This document shows positions 1-11,000 of a stretch of 64,000 nt of DNA, in pieces. Position numbers and translations under genes: made by a program. How positions within the stretch are numbered: position 1 is the stretch's first letter; the number at the start of each line of letters is the position of its first letter. Origin of the DNA: Candidatus Villigracilis affinis (GTDB lineage: Bacteria; Chloroflexota; Anaerolineae; Anaerolineales; Villigracilaceae); the NCBI GenBank assembly GCA_016718275.1, contig JADKEA010000001.1:248001-312000 (forward strand). The letters run 5' to 3'. The notes beneath the pieces are model-generated. The model searched no databases. It saw only the letters and a list, made by a program, of their open reading frames with translations, and was not told where the DNA came from.

Positions 1-56
1 ACATTTTTCTAATAAATTCCCTGTACAATCAATTTAACTTCAAAAGGAGTTGAATC

Positions 57-1158
57 ATGAAATGGCAATGGAAATTAGGAAAATTTGCAGGTATCGACGT
101 TTATGTGCACGCCACCTTCCTGCTTTTGATCGCATGGGTTGGCTATAGCCACTGGCTGGAGAATCAATAACTGGGGTGAAGTATTCAGCGGTATTCTCTT
201 CATCCTCGCGCTTTTTGCGTGTGTTGTACTGCATGAATATGGGCACGCCCTCACGGCGCGCAAATACGGGATCAAGACCCGCGATATCACCCTTTACCCC
301 ATCGGCGGTGTGGCGCGTTTGGAGCGCATGCCCGAGAAACCGATCGAGGAATTATGGGTCGCGCTGATGGGACCCGCCGTCAATGTGGTCATTGCGGCTG
401 GATTATTTGCGTATCTTTATTTGACCTCGAGCCTGGTGCCGCTTAGTGAGTTGACCGTGGCCTCGGGTAGCTTCCTCGAAAGGCTAATGACGGTGAATAT
501 CACCCTGGTGCTTTTCAACCTTATCCCCGCCTTCCCCATGGACGGTGGACGTGTGCTGCGAGCCTTGCTCGCCATGCGCATGGATTACGTCCGCGCCACG
601 CAGATCGCCGCCTCCATCGGCCAGGGTTTGGCGCTGTTATTCGGTCTGGTTGGGTTGTTTGGCAATGCCTCGCTGTTGTTCATCGCCTTCTTCATTTGGA
701 TCGGCGCTTCACAGGAATCAAGCGCAACTCAAATGAAGAACGCCATCAGCGGAATCCCAGTGGGCCGTGCAATGCTGACCGAGTACAAAAGCCTTTCGCC
801 GCGTGATCCGCTCTCGCGCATGTCACAGTTGCTACTGGCTGGCTCACAACACGATTTCCCCGTGGTTGAGGATGACCGCATCGTTGGTATCGTGACCCGT
901 AATGATTTCATTACGGCCCTCACCCAGCATGGAGAGGGCATTGCCATCTCTGCCGTGATGAAACGGGATCTCCCCGAAGTGGATTCCTATGAAATGGTGG
1001 AGAACGCCCTAATGCGGATTCAAGAATCCGGCGTGCCTGCCCTGCCCGTCACACACGGCGGGCAGTTGGTGGGAATCGTCACTGCCGAGAACATCACCGA
1101 GTATTTGATGATCCGCTCCGCGTTAAGGGCCTCGCGAGCGATCGTTGCGCCGATGTGA
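57..1158 (+). CDS. Site-2 protease family (M50) membrane metalloprotease with CBS pair, frame-broken
   Basis: The ATG at 57 follows a GGAG ribosome site and opens a frame that stops at 168-170. The remainder of the protein continues in another frame through 1158. Removing one base near 160-170 restores about 366 residues. The sequence shows the zinc motif HEYGH (codon at 232), a later NLIPAFPMDGGRV segment that is the second M50 active-site motif, several membrane segments, and two C-terminal CBS domains over the last 130 or so residues. Family knowledge: S2P-CBS enzymes cleave membrane proteins inside the bilayer, and the CBS pair probably senses a nucleotide. The substrate is unknown. A -10-like TACAAT lies at 24-29. 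The break is probably a sequencing indel. Confidence 0.85.
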
Positions 1159-1219
1159 TTGCAATTGAAAGCACAGATAAGAAGATTCTTAACCACAAAT
1201 CGCGCATCTTCTGTATACT

Positions 1220-1350
1220 CTGACTTACTCCGATGGGGAGTAGCCACCCGGGTATCCGGGTAGCACAGTCGTCAATACGGAAATCATTTCCCGGCTGTTC
1301 TGTTAAAGGCAAGACCATCGTCAAATCTTTTGGCGATGGTCTTTTTATTT
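1220..1350 (+). promoter_or_regulatory. yybP-ykoY (Mn2+) type riboswitch with intrinsic terminator
   Basis: GGGGAGTAG at 1235-1243 is the hallmark loop of the yybP-ykoY aptamer. A GC-rich hairpin (ACCCGGGTATCCGGGT) and a second conserved part (GTCAATACGG) follow. The expression platform is a clear terminator: 1311-1320 pairs with 1334-1343, then a T-rich tract. It precedes a DedA gene and a P-type ATPase. Established knowledge: this aptamer class senses Mn2+ and often controls Mn2+/Ca2+ P-type ATPases. Inference: Mn2+ binding prevents termination and turns on export. Exact aptamer ends are approximate. Confidence 0.8.
1311..1350 (+). terminator. Rho-independent terminator of the riboswitch platform
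   Basis: A 10-bp perfect stem (AAGACCATCG with CGATGGTCTT) whose loop can extend by CAAA/TTTG pairs. It is followed by TTTATTT, and it sits between the aptamer and the DedA gene. Confidence 0.85.
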
Positions 1351-1361
1351 ATTTGAAACCC

Positions 1362-1400
1362 GGTGGTTGAGTAGCCGCGAAGCGGCGTACCGAAACCACC
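1362..1400. repeat. REP-like palindromic element
   Basis: GGTGGTT at 1362-1368 is complementary to AACCACC at 1394-1400, with an inner CCGC-GAA-GCGG hairpin. It lies between the riboswitch terminator and the DedA start. It resembles short palindromes scattered between genes elsewhere in the window. Confidence 0.6.
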
Positions 1401-1429
1401 TACAGGATATGAAAAAAACAGAGGTAACC

Positions 1430-2098
1430 ATGCTTGACCAAATCGAAACAACAATCCTTTCCGCATTACAAAGCATTTTCGACCAGTTTGGCTGGGCGGG
1501 CGTATTCGGCTTGATGGTGTTCGAAAACGCCACCGGCATCACGCCCAGCGAGATCATTCTTGCTTTCGCAGGATGGATGCTCATCGAGCGGCATGGCATT
1601 GCACCGTCTTTCGTCCTAGTCGCGGGCCTGTATGCCGGGCTGGGAAGTGCCATCGGTGCGTCCATCACCTATTGGGTGGCGCGGCTGGGCGGACGGCCTG
1701 TCATTGACCGCTTCGCGAAAATCCTCCGCATCGACCCCGCGCTCATCAACAAAGCCGAGGAACAAATGCAAAAATGGGGATCCGGGTTGGTGCTGATCGG
1801 GCGCGTTATCCCCGGAATCCGCACTTTGATCAGCATTCCGGCGGGGCTGGCAAAGATTTCCTTTTTCAAGTTCTTCGCCGCCACCTTCATCGGCGCCTAT
1901 ATTTGGTGTACACTTCTCATCGGTGCGGGCTATGTACTTGGCCACGAATGGATGCTGGTCAGTGAAGCCATCAAAGAACACCTTCCGCTGGTACTCTCGC
2001 TGGGGTTGTTCACCGTGGGCGCATACGTTGCCTATCAATATCGGGCGCACATCCCTGCGCTGGCATGGATGAAAACAAAGAGAATGGATAACGAATAA
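1430..2098 (+). CDS. DedA family (SNARE-associated/VTT) membrane protein
   Basis: 222 residues from the ATG at 1430, which has AGAGGT five bases upstream; earlier in-frame ATGs lack a good ribosome site. The protein shows the family features: an N-terminal amphipathic stretch, a GLMVFENATGITPSEIIL segment, Y-WVARLGGRP, then FIGRVIPGIRTLISIPAGLA with the conserved Arg/Pro pattern, and C-terminal membrane helices. DedA proteins are linked to membrane lipid (polyprenyl-phosphate or phospholipid) flipping and envelope homeostasis. Its stop overlaps the ATPase start by one base (TAATG), so the two are translationally coupled and share the riboswitch. Confidence 0.88.
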   Translation: MLDQIETTILSALQSIFDQFGWAGVFGLMVFENATGITPSEIILAFAGWMLIERHGIAPSFVLVAGLYAGLGSAIGASITYWVARLGGRPVIDRFAKILRIDPALINKAEEQMQKWGSGLVLIGRVIPGIRTLISIPAGLAKISFFKFFAATFIGAYIWCTLLIGAGYVLGHEWMLVSEAIKEHLPLVLSLGLFTVGAYVAYQYRAHIPALAWMKTKRMDNE

Positions 2099-4802
2099 TG
2101 AATTGGCATTTGCTTGGCATTCAGGAAAGTCTCTCAAACTTAAACTCAGACTCACAGAGCGGTCTAACCGAATCAGAATCATCGGCACGCCGCACGCAGT
2201 ACGGACTGAACGAACTAATCGAACGCGGCGGACGCACTCCCTGGCAGATTCTGTGGGCACAGCTCACCGCCACGATGGTGTTGATCCTCATCGCGGCCGC
2301 AGTACTGGCGGGGTTACTCGGCGATTACAAAAACACCATCTCCATCTTAGCCATTGTGGCGTTGTATGCAGTCCTCGGATTTGTGCAGGAATATCGTGCA
2401 GAGCAAGCCATTGCCGCGCTCAAGAAAATGTCGGTGCCGAATGTGCGCGTACTGCGTGACGGAAATTTAAAAGAGGTCGCCGCGAATCAACTCGTGCCGG
2501 GCGATATCATTCAGCTTGAAACGGGCAATGTTATCCCCGCCGATTTACGTCTGCTTGAAGCGGTCAATTTGCGCATTCAGGAAGCCGCACTCACGGGCGA
2601 ATCCGAAGCCATCGAAAAACACACCTCCGCCCTCTCGAACGATCCCTCGCTCAATCTTCCGCTTGGCGATCGACGCAATATGAGCTACATGGGAACCATC
2701 GTCACACAGGGGCGCGGACTTGCCCTCGTCATCGCCACAGGCATGCAGACCGAGCTTGGCAAGATCGCCGATCTCATTCAAAAGGTGCAGCAGGAAAACA
2801 CTCCACTGCAACGCCGTCTCGACGCGCTTGGCAAAAACCTCGCACTCATCGGCACAGGCATCGCCATCCTCATCTTAATTCTCGGCCTGTTGCGCGGCGA
2901 TGAACTTCGTCACATGCTGCTCACAGCCGTCAGTGTGGCAGTAGCCATCGTCCCCGAAGGCTTACCCGCCGTGGTCACCATCACACTCGCACTCGGTGCA
3001 CAGCGCATGTTGCAGCGCAACGCGCTCATCCGCAAACTTCCCGCCGTGGAAACGCTTGGCTCGGTCACGGTCATTTGCTCGGATAAAACAGGCACACTCA
3101 CAGAAAACAGGATGACGGTCGTTGTGCTCGATGTGGCAGACCATGCGCTGGATTTGACCGAAGAGATCGAACGCGACGGAACGCTTCGCGCCACCCGTGG
3201 GCTGGGTACGCCGGTCCAATCTTCTCTGTCGCTGGCAGTGATCGGCGGCGCGCTTTGCAACGACTCAAAACTCATCGACACAGGTGATGACCGCTTCCAC
3301 ACACTCGGTGACCCCACCGAAGGCGCGCTGGTTGTAGCCGCCGCCAAAATGGGCTACTGGAAAATTCCCTTGACCCATCCTTCCCGCGTGCTGCCGAACT
3401 TCCTTTTGATTCGGAACGCAAGCGCATGACCACCGTCCATCATCTCGGTCAATATGACCCGACCGTGTTGGCAGGGCTGGATATCGGTGACCATCGTTAT
3501 ATCGCCTTCACCAAAGGCGGCGTGGATGGCATGCTGGATATCACCAGCCATATCTGGTCGGAAGGAAAATCTCAAGTCCTTGATTCAGGCTGGAAGTCCA
3601 AGATAGAGGCGGCGAATGAACGTCTCGCAAAAAAAGGGATGCGCGTGCTTGGCATCGCCTTCCGCCTGATGAATTCCATCCCCGAAGTCATTCAAACCGA
3701 CCTTGAACAAAATCTGACCTTCGTTGGTCTGTTCGGCATGATCGATCCGCCGCGCGGCGAAGTGCAGGAGGCCGTGGCGATCTGCCGTGCGGCGGGCATC
3801 CGCCCGGTGATGATCACCGGTGACCATCCGTTGACGGCAATCGAGATCGCACGTCAGTTGGGCATCACAGAAAACGGCCGCGCATTGACAGGTGTGGAGA
3901 TCGAGAATCTCTCGCCCAATGAATTGAGAAGTGTTGTAGATGAAGTCAATGTATTTGCCCGTGTTGCGCCCGAGCACAAACTGCGCATCGTACAAGCCCT
4001 GCAGGAAAACGGCCACATCGTTTCGATGACAGGGGATGGTGTGAACGACGCACCCGCTCTGCGTAAAGCAGATATCGGCGTGGCAATGGGTATCACGGGC
4101 ACGGATGTTTCCAAGGAAGCCTCTGATCTCGTTCTATTGGATGATAACTTTGCGACTATTGTCGCCTCTGTAAAAGAAGGCCGCACAATCTACGATAACA
4201 TCCGTAAGTTTGTGCGTTTCAGTGTGGCAGGTAACATCGGCAAGGTATTGGTGATGCTGATCGCTCCATTTTTGGGTAAGCCTTTGCCGCTGCTGCCTTT
4301 GCAATTGCTCTGGCTGAACCTGCTCACCGACGGTTTGCTCGGCCTCGGCATGGGTGTGGAAAATCCCGAACCCGATACGATGAAGCGCAAACCGTACTCT
4401 CCCACCGAAGGTGTATTCTCACGCGGTGCAGGTGCGCAAACCATTTGGGTCGGTGTGATGATCGGCGCGCTCGCGCTGGGGCTTGGTTCGTGGTATTTCT
4501 TCACAGGCCGCCCCGAATGGCAGACGATGATCTTCACTTCGCTGGCCTTCATGCAGGTCTTTCAGGCATTTGCCTCACGCTCATCGAAAGAGTCCTTATT
4601 CAAAATGGGGCTGTTGAGCAATCCGCTGCTGGCGGGCATGGGCTTGCTGGTGGTCGTCCTGCAAATGATGGTGATGTACGTCCCTGCGCTGGCACATTTC
4701 TTTGAGGTGATTCCTTTGAGCGGCTGCGACCTGGCCATCGCCGCATCCATGGGCGTGATCGTATTCACAGTGATGGAGTTGGAAAAGAAGCTGAAAAAGT
4801 AG
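2098..4802 (+). CDS. P2-type cation-transporting ATPase (Ca2+/Mn2+ class), frame-broken
   Basis: Two reading frames, 2098-3429 and 3426-4802, together encode one P-type ATPase of about 901 residues. A missing base near 3400 explains the break, because the frame ahead of 3426 reads on with the family-typical FPRAAELPFDSERKRM. Motifs: LTGES in the actuator, phosphorylation motif DKTGTLT with Asp329, TGDGVNDAPALRKADIGVAMG, a PEGLPA motif in the fourth helix (IVPEGLPAVVTI), and six C-terminal helices. PEGLPA and overall length fit the PMR1/PacL group that moves Ca2+ and Mn2+. Control by the Mn2+-type riboswitch makes Mn2+ export the best guess. Confidence 0.9.
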
Positions 4803-4811
4803 GAAATAATA

Positions 4812-4857
4812 AGATAAAGCGAAACCCGCCTCCCCTGAGGCGGGTTTCGCTTTATCT
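4812..4857. terminator. Strong palindromic terminator after the ATPase
   Basis: A 21-bp perfect stem (4812-4832 with 4837-4857) around a CCCT loop, starting 10 bases after the ATPase stop. The outer arms are A/T-rich, so it can act in both directions. The 4858-5077 stretch that follows is AT-rich and holds no recognisable gene; it probably contains the promoter of the next gene. Confidence 0.88.
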
Positions 4858-5077
4858 AGAGCTCAATATATTGATGGGATGTTACCCACTAATTTTTTCC
4901 ATACAAACTTGCAGGGTTATAAAACTGGTTAATTAAGTATATTTACTTATGGACAATTAAATCAACAAGTATTATTTTATAAACGTCGAACTCCATGGTT
5001 ATTTCAAACTAAAGTCTTATTAGTTTAAAGCAGGAAAGTATTAAATGACAGGTCGTTGAACCATACGGGAGATATAC

Positions 5078-8000
5078 ATGACCAAGCAAAAGACGAAATT
5101 ACAGTTGGAGCAGGAACTGGAATGGGCGCTAAACCGTATCGGGGAATTGGAACATGCAACCTCTCAACTCGGCAGCCCAAAACAAAGCAAAGAAAACATC
5201 GCTGAATGCCGTCAACTGGAAAATCAATTGATCGAAAAACAGAAGATGCTGGAAACCATCACTGGAATGATCCCGGATATGGTTTATCTGTATCATGCCC
5301 AGGAACGCCGTCATTTATATATCAATAGAGAACTGGGAGACCTGCTGGGATACTCAAGCGAAGAGATCGAGCTGTTAGGTGCGGACGTAATTCTCAATAA
5401 AATTCATCCTGAAGACATGCCGGGGGTGTCTGAACATATCAACAGGATGCTTCAAGCCGAGGACAATGCCATTCATGAGGTTGAATACCGAATAGAAGGG
5501 AAGAGCGGGAATACATTGTGGTTCTCTGCGCGTGAACGCGTGTACCAGAGAGATCAGAGTGGCAAACCCGAGATCCTATTTGGCATTTGTCAGGATATTA
5601 CCAGACGCAAAAAAAATGCCGAGACCCTGCACGAATCGGAAATGCGCTGGCAATTCGCACTGGAAGGCGCCGGGGATGGTCTATGGGATTGGAATGTTCA
5701 AACAGGCCATGTCTTCTTTTCCAGTCAATGGAAATCCATGCTGGGATATGCCGACAATGAAATCGGCAACACGCTGGACGAGTGGAAAAGACGCGTCCAC
5801 CCAGATGACCTGCCCGGGGTACTGGATCAGATCGCCAGACATTTTGACAGTGAATCCCCGGTTTATAAATGCGAGCATCGTGTCTTGTGCAAAGACGGCA
5901 ACTATAAATGGATATTGGATCGAGGCAAGGTCATCGAATGGACTGTGGATCATAAGCCATTGCGGATGATCGGCACACACAAGGACATCTCTGAGCACAA
6001 ACGTATTGAGGAAGTTCTGCTTGAAAGCACTCATCTCCTGAACGAATCCCAATCTATCGCTAATTTGGGAAGTTGGACAGCAGACTTGCAAACCGGCATC
6101 TTCGATGCCTCGCCGGAAGGCGCACGCCTTGTAGGCTGGGATCCAGGGCTTCACTCAGGGGATGAATTGATGAACGTTATTCACCCGGATGACCGTGAAT
6201 ACATGCAATCCTCATGGGCCGCGGCAATGGAAGGCGCGCCATACGATATTGAACATCGAATTATTTTGAACGGGGAAGTGAGATGGCTGCGTATCAAGGC
6301 CCGCATCACATTTGATACCAACGGAATGCCGTTATCCGCCCTGGGAATTACACAGGACATTACCGAGCGTAAACAGGCTGCCATTCTACAGGAGACCGTT
6401 TATCACATTGCAGAGGCTGCACAAAAAACCTCCTCCCTGCAGCATCTTTACACGGAGATCCATCGCAACATTTCCATCGTAATGAATGCAAGGAACTTCT
6501 ACATTGCCTTATACGACAAGAGCGACAACAATCTATTGAACTTCGTTTACTCTGTGGATGAAAAAGACACAGTGCGTGAGTCCATGCCTTTAGGTAAAGG
6601 ACTGACCAGTCACGTATTGAGCACAGGCAGTTCATTTTTATATTCATCCGAACAGGAAAACTCCAGGATGGAGGTCATCGGCATCCCACCCATGGTGTGG
6701 CTGGGTGTGCCTCTAATCGCTTATGGTCAAACGATCGGCATGATGGCCGTTCAAGACTATACAGATGTCCGCGCTTACGGGATGCGGGAACAGCGTATTC
6801 TCGAATTTGTCTCGTCGCAAGTTGCCAACGCCATCGTTCTCAAGCGGACCAACGATATGTTGCAGGCAAGCCAGGCCAGCCTTGAAATGGCGCAATCCAT
6901 CGCCAATTTAGGCAGTTGGGAACTCGACCCGCAAAACGGCGCAGGCCTGCAATGGTCGAAGGAAATGTTCCATCTGTTTCAATGTGATCCTTCCCAGGGG
7001 ATTCCACCGCTTTCAAGATTCATGGAAATGGTTCACGCAGACGACCGCCAGCGACTTCTGGATGCAGAAAAAACGGCGATCAAGAACGGCCAGGATGTAA
7101 CAATCGAATACCGTGCCACACCAGCCATGGACGGGATGCGACATTTCAAAGCCACCATTCGACCCATGAAGAATGAACAGGGTCAATTAACCCTCATATC
7201 CGGCACTGTCCTTGATATTACTGAAGTCAAACAAGCCTTTGAACAACTACGGGAAAGTGAGGTAAAACACCGCCTGTTATTCGAAACCATGGTGCAGGGT
7301 GTGGTTTTCCAGGACAGTGATGGGCATATCATTCACGTCAATCCAGCTGCTAAAAAAATATTGGGATTAACACTGGAACAAATGCGGGAGAACACCTCCA
7401 CTGACCCACGTTGGAAAGCCATTCATGAAGATGGCTCAGAGTTTCCGGGCGTAACGCATCCAGCCATGGTTGCATTACGCACAGGCCAGCCTGTATTCAA
7501 TACCATCATGGGTATATATAACCCCATTCTTGAAATGCATCGCTGGATCAACATTAATGCCTTTCCACGTTTCAACGGGGATGGTCAAAAACCATATCAA
7601 GTATTTGCCACGTTTGAAGACATCACAGACCGCAAAAAGGCCGAGGAAGCTCTGCGTGAAAGTGAGTCAAAGTACCGTTTACTGGCAGAGAACATTTCAG
7701 ACGTCATCTGGATCCTGGATGTGGAATCCTCCCGTTTTCGCTATGTCAGTCCATCGGTCGCACAGATGCGGGGCTATCGCATGGAAGAAGTCTTGAACGA
7801 GGATATGGCTTACAGCCTTACCCTCGCATCCGCACAGCGCCTTTCTCAGGTCACTCCGGAACGGCTGGCAGAATTTCACCAGGGTGTTTCAAAGGCATAT
7901 ACCGACGAGCTCGAACAAACCTGCAAAGATGGTTCCACCGTGTGGACGGAGGTAACATCACGCTATATGATCAACCCGGACAATAACCGGTTGGAAGTTT

Positions 8001-11000
8001 ATGGTGTATCCCGCAACATTGCCGAACGCAAAAAAGCAGAGGAGGTCATTCGTTCGATCGAAAAGCGTAATGCGGCGCTGATCGAGCATGCCCCCGATGG
8101 AATTGCCCTGGTGGATGGTCATGGGGTATTTATATTTGCCAGCCCGTCAGCATATCGCATGTTCGGATATAGCACGGAAGAGATCGTTGGCACGCAATCC
8201 CGCGAAAAAGTCCACTCAGAGGATGTGCACCTGCTGGCAAACCTGCGCGGCAAATTACTCGAAGCGCCTGATATGCCACAAACCGTGGAGTATCGCTTCC
8301 TGCACAAAAACGGTTCCTATCTCTGGCTCGAAAGCACATACACCAATATGTTCGATGAGCCAAGTATCGATGGAATCGTGATCAACTTCCGCGACATTAC
8401 CGAGCGCAAACTGTCGGAGGAGATGACCCGTCAGCAAAACGAGCAGATTCAGTTGTTGTATGAAGCGAGCCAGAAGCTTAATCGCACTCTGGATTTGAAG
8501 GAGATCTATCAAACGATCTGTGATTTCATGACCGTCATCGTTCCCAATGACACATTGTTCATCTCAGCCTTTGACCATGAAACACAGTTGATCACCTGCC
8601 GCGCCTATTGGATGGAAGACAAATGGCTGGACGTCAGCGAATTTCCATCCATTCCGCTTGAGGAGGAGGGCAAAGGCACACAAAGCCTTGTCATTCGCAC
8701 AGGCAAGGCCATGATCGTCAATGATTATCAATCGCTCCTGAAGAACACGGAAAATGTTTATCAGGTGGATGGCGAAACCAATGAAATTGTAGATGAAGAC
8801 CCGCCTGAAGATGAAGTTACACGCTCGGCGTTGATTGTTCCGCTCAAATCCGGTGGCAGGGTCAGCGGGGTGATCCAGATCGCGAGTTATCGTCAGAATG
8901 CCTATACCGAGAATCAGTTAAAGTTGTTGGAATCGCTGTCACTGCATATCGCATCTGCCGAGCAGAATGCAATGCTCTACACTCAAATGCTGGTCGAATT
9001 GAACGAACGCAAACAGGCGGAGGAAGCTCTGCGCGACAGCAATGAGACCGCCCAGGCGATCTTGAATGCCTCCACTGAATCGGTATTTCTGATGGATTTC
9101 AATGGAAATATCCTTGCCTCCAACGAGACGACCGCCGCCCGCCTTGGAAGGCAGGTTGAAGAGATCATCGGTACAAACATGTATGCGCTTATTCCGCCGG
9201 AGACTGCCAAAACCAGAAAAAAGCAACTGAACATTGTCTTCAACGAGAGGAAGCCTGTCATCTTCGAGGATAAGCGGCTTGACATCTGGCTCGAAAACAG
9301 CATCTATCCGATCTTTGACAACGATGGACAGGTCAGGCGTGTCGCAATTTATGGGCGCGATATTACCGAGCGTAAAAAAGCCGAGAACGCCCTGCGCGAG
9401 AGCGAGGAGAAATATCGCGTATTGATAGAAAGCCTTGACAATGTCGTTGCCAGTGTGGATGGTGAGGGAAAATTCCTTTACATGAACGACACGGCCGCCG
9501 GGCAAATGGGTAGAAGTACCGATCAGCTGGTCGGCAAAACCATGTATGAATTGTTCCCGGAAACGGTTGCATCCAAACAAATGGAAAGCATAAAACAGGT
9601 GATACAAAATGATGAAGGCCAGGTTTATGAATCCATCAGCATCGTGCAGGGCAAGCCCCGCTGGTATCGCACTTCTGTTTTGCCGATCCACAATGAAGAG
9701 GGGAGTGTCACGCAGGTTCTGATCAACTCGACCGATATCGATGACCTCAAGACCGCTCAGCAGGAATTACAGGACCTAAACCGCACATTGGAGGAGCGCG
9801 TCAAGCAGCGTACCGCTGAAGTGCAGGATCTATACGAAAACGCCCCTGCAGGCTATCACTCGCTGGATGCGAACGGCATCGTGACCCTGATCAACCAGAC
9901 AGAGTTGAATATGCTGGGCTACTCCCGTGAAGAGATGATCGGACATCCGATCATGAATTTTCACACTGCGGCAAGCCTGGATAAATTCAGGAAAAACTTT
10001 CCCGAATTCAAACGCCACGGATGGGTGCGAGACCTTGAACTCGAATTCGTACATAAAGATGGAACCATCATCCCAGTTTTGGTGAATGGCACCGTCATTT
10101 ATGACGAGCAGGGCAACTATATAATGAGCCGTTCCACCGTGCTGGATAATACCAATCAAAAAGCGGCGGACGCAGCCTTGCGCAATGCAAACCTTGAACT
10201 GGCACGCGCCATGCGCATGAAGGATGAATTCCTCGCCAGCATGAGCCATGAACTGCGCACTCCGCTGACTGGCATCCTTGGGCTCTCCGAGGCATTACAG
10301 ATAAATGTGTACGGCCCAATAAATGAAAAACAGCAGAATACGCTCGCCAATATCGAAGCCAGCGGACGCCACCTGCTGGACCTGATCAATGATATTTTGG
10401 ATGTCTCCAAGATCGAGGCTGGGAAACTCGAACTGCAAATGGAAGCCTGCTCGCTCGATGAAATATGCCAGAGCAGCATCCAGCTCACCAAGGGCATGGC
10501 GGCGAAAAAACGTCAGGCAGTGAATTTCACGATGAGCCCGGCCAATATCAACGTTAAGGGCGATGCGCGGCGGTTGAAACAGATCCTTGTCAACCTGCTC
10601 AGCAATTCGGTCAAATTCACACCGGAAGAAGGCAGACTCGGGTTGGATGTCACCGCTAATGAACAGGATCATACTGCCCGCATTTCCATATGGGATAAAG
10701 GCATCGGCATATCATCAGAAGATCTGAAAAAACTTTTCCAGCCGTTCGTTCAACTGGATAGCAGTCTTTCCAGGCAGCAAAGCGGCACAGGGCTCGGATT
10801 GACGCTCGTTCAGCGGCTGGTTGAATTACATGGCGGGAGTGTCGAAGTAACCAGTACCGCTGGAGAAGGCAGCTGCTTTATGGTAACCCTGCCCTGTATG
10901 CCAACAGATTCAACCGCAAAGGATCTTGAAGACTCACGGCAATCGATATTCCATCATGTTCTGATCATCGAAGACACCATGGCAGATGCGGAACATCTGG

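Noticed and set aside
3426..3429. ATGA overlap suggesting two coupled genes in the ATPase
   Set aside because: The upstream half ends in nonfamily residues, and the downstream frame read backwards past the ATG gives conserved ATPase sequence, so it is one gene with a lost base.
8939..9691. 250-codon minus-strand open frame
   Set aside because: Antisense to the hybrid kinase PAS region, where codon bias leaves the opposite strand open.
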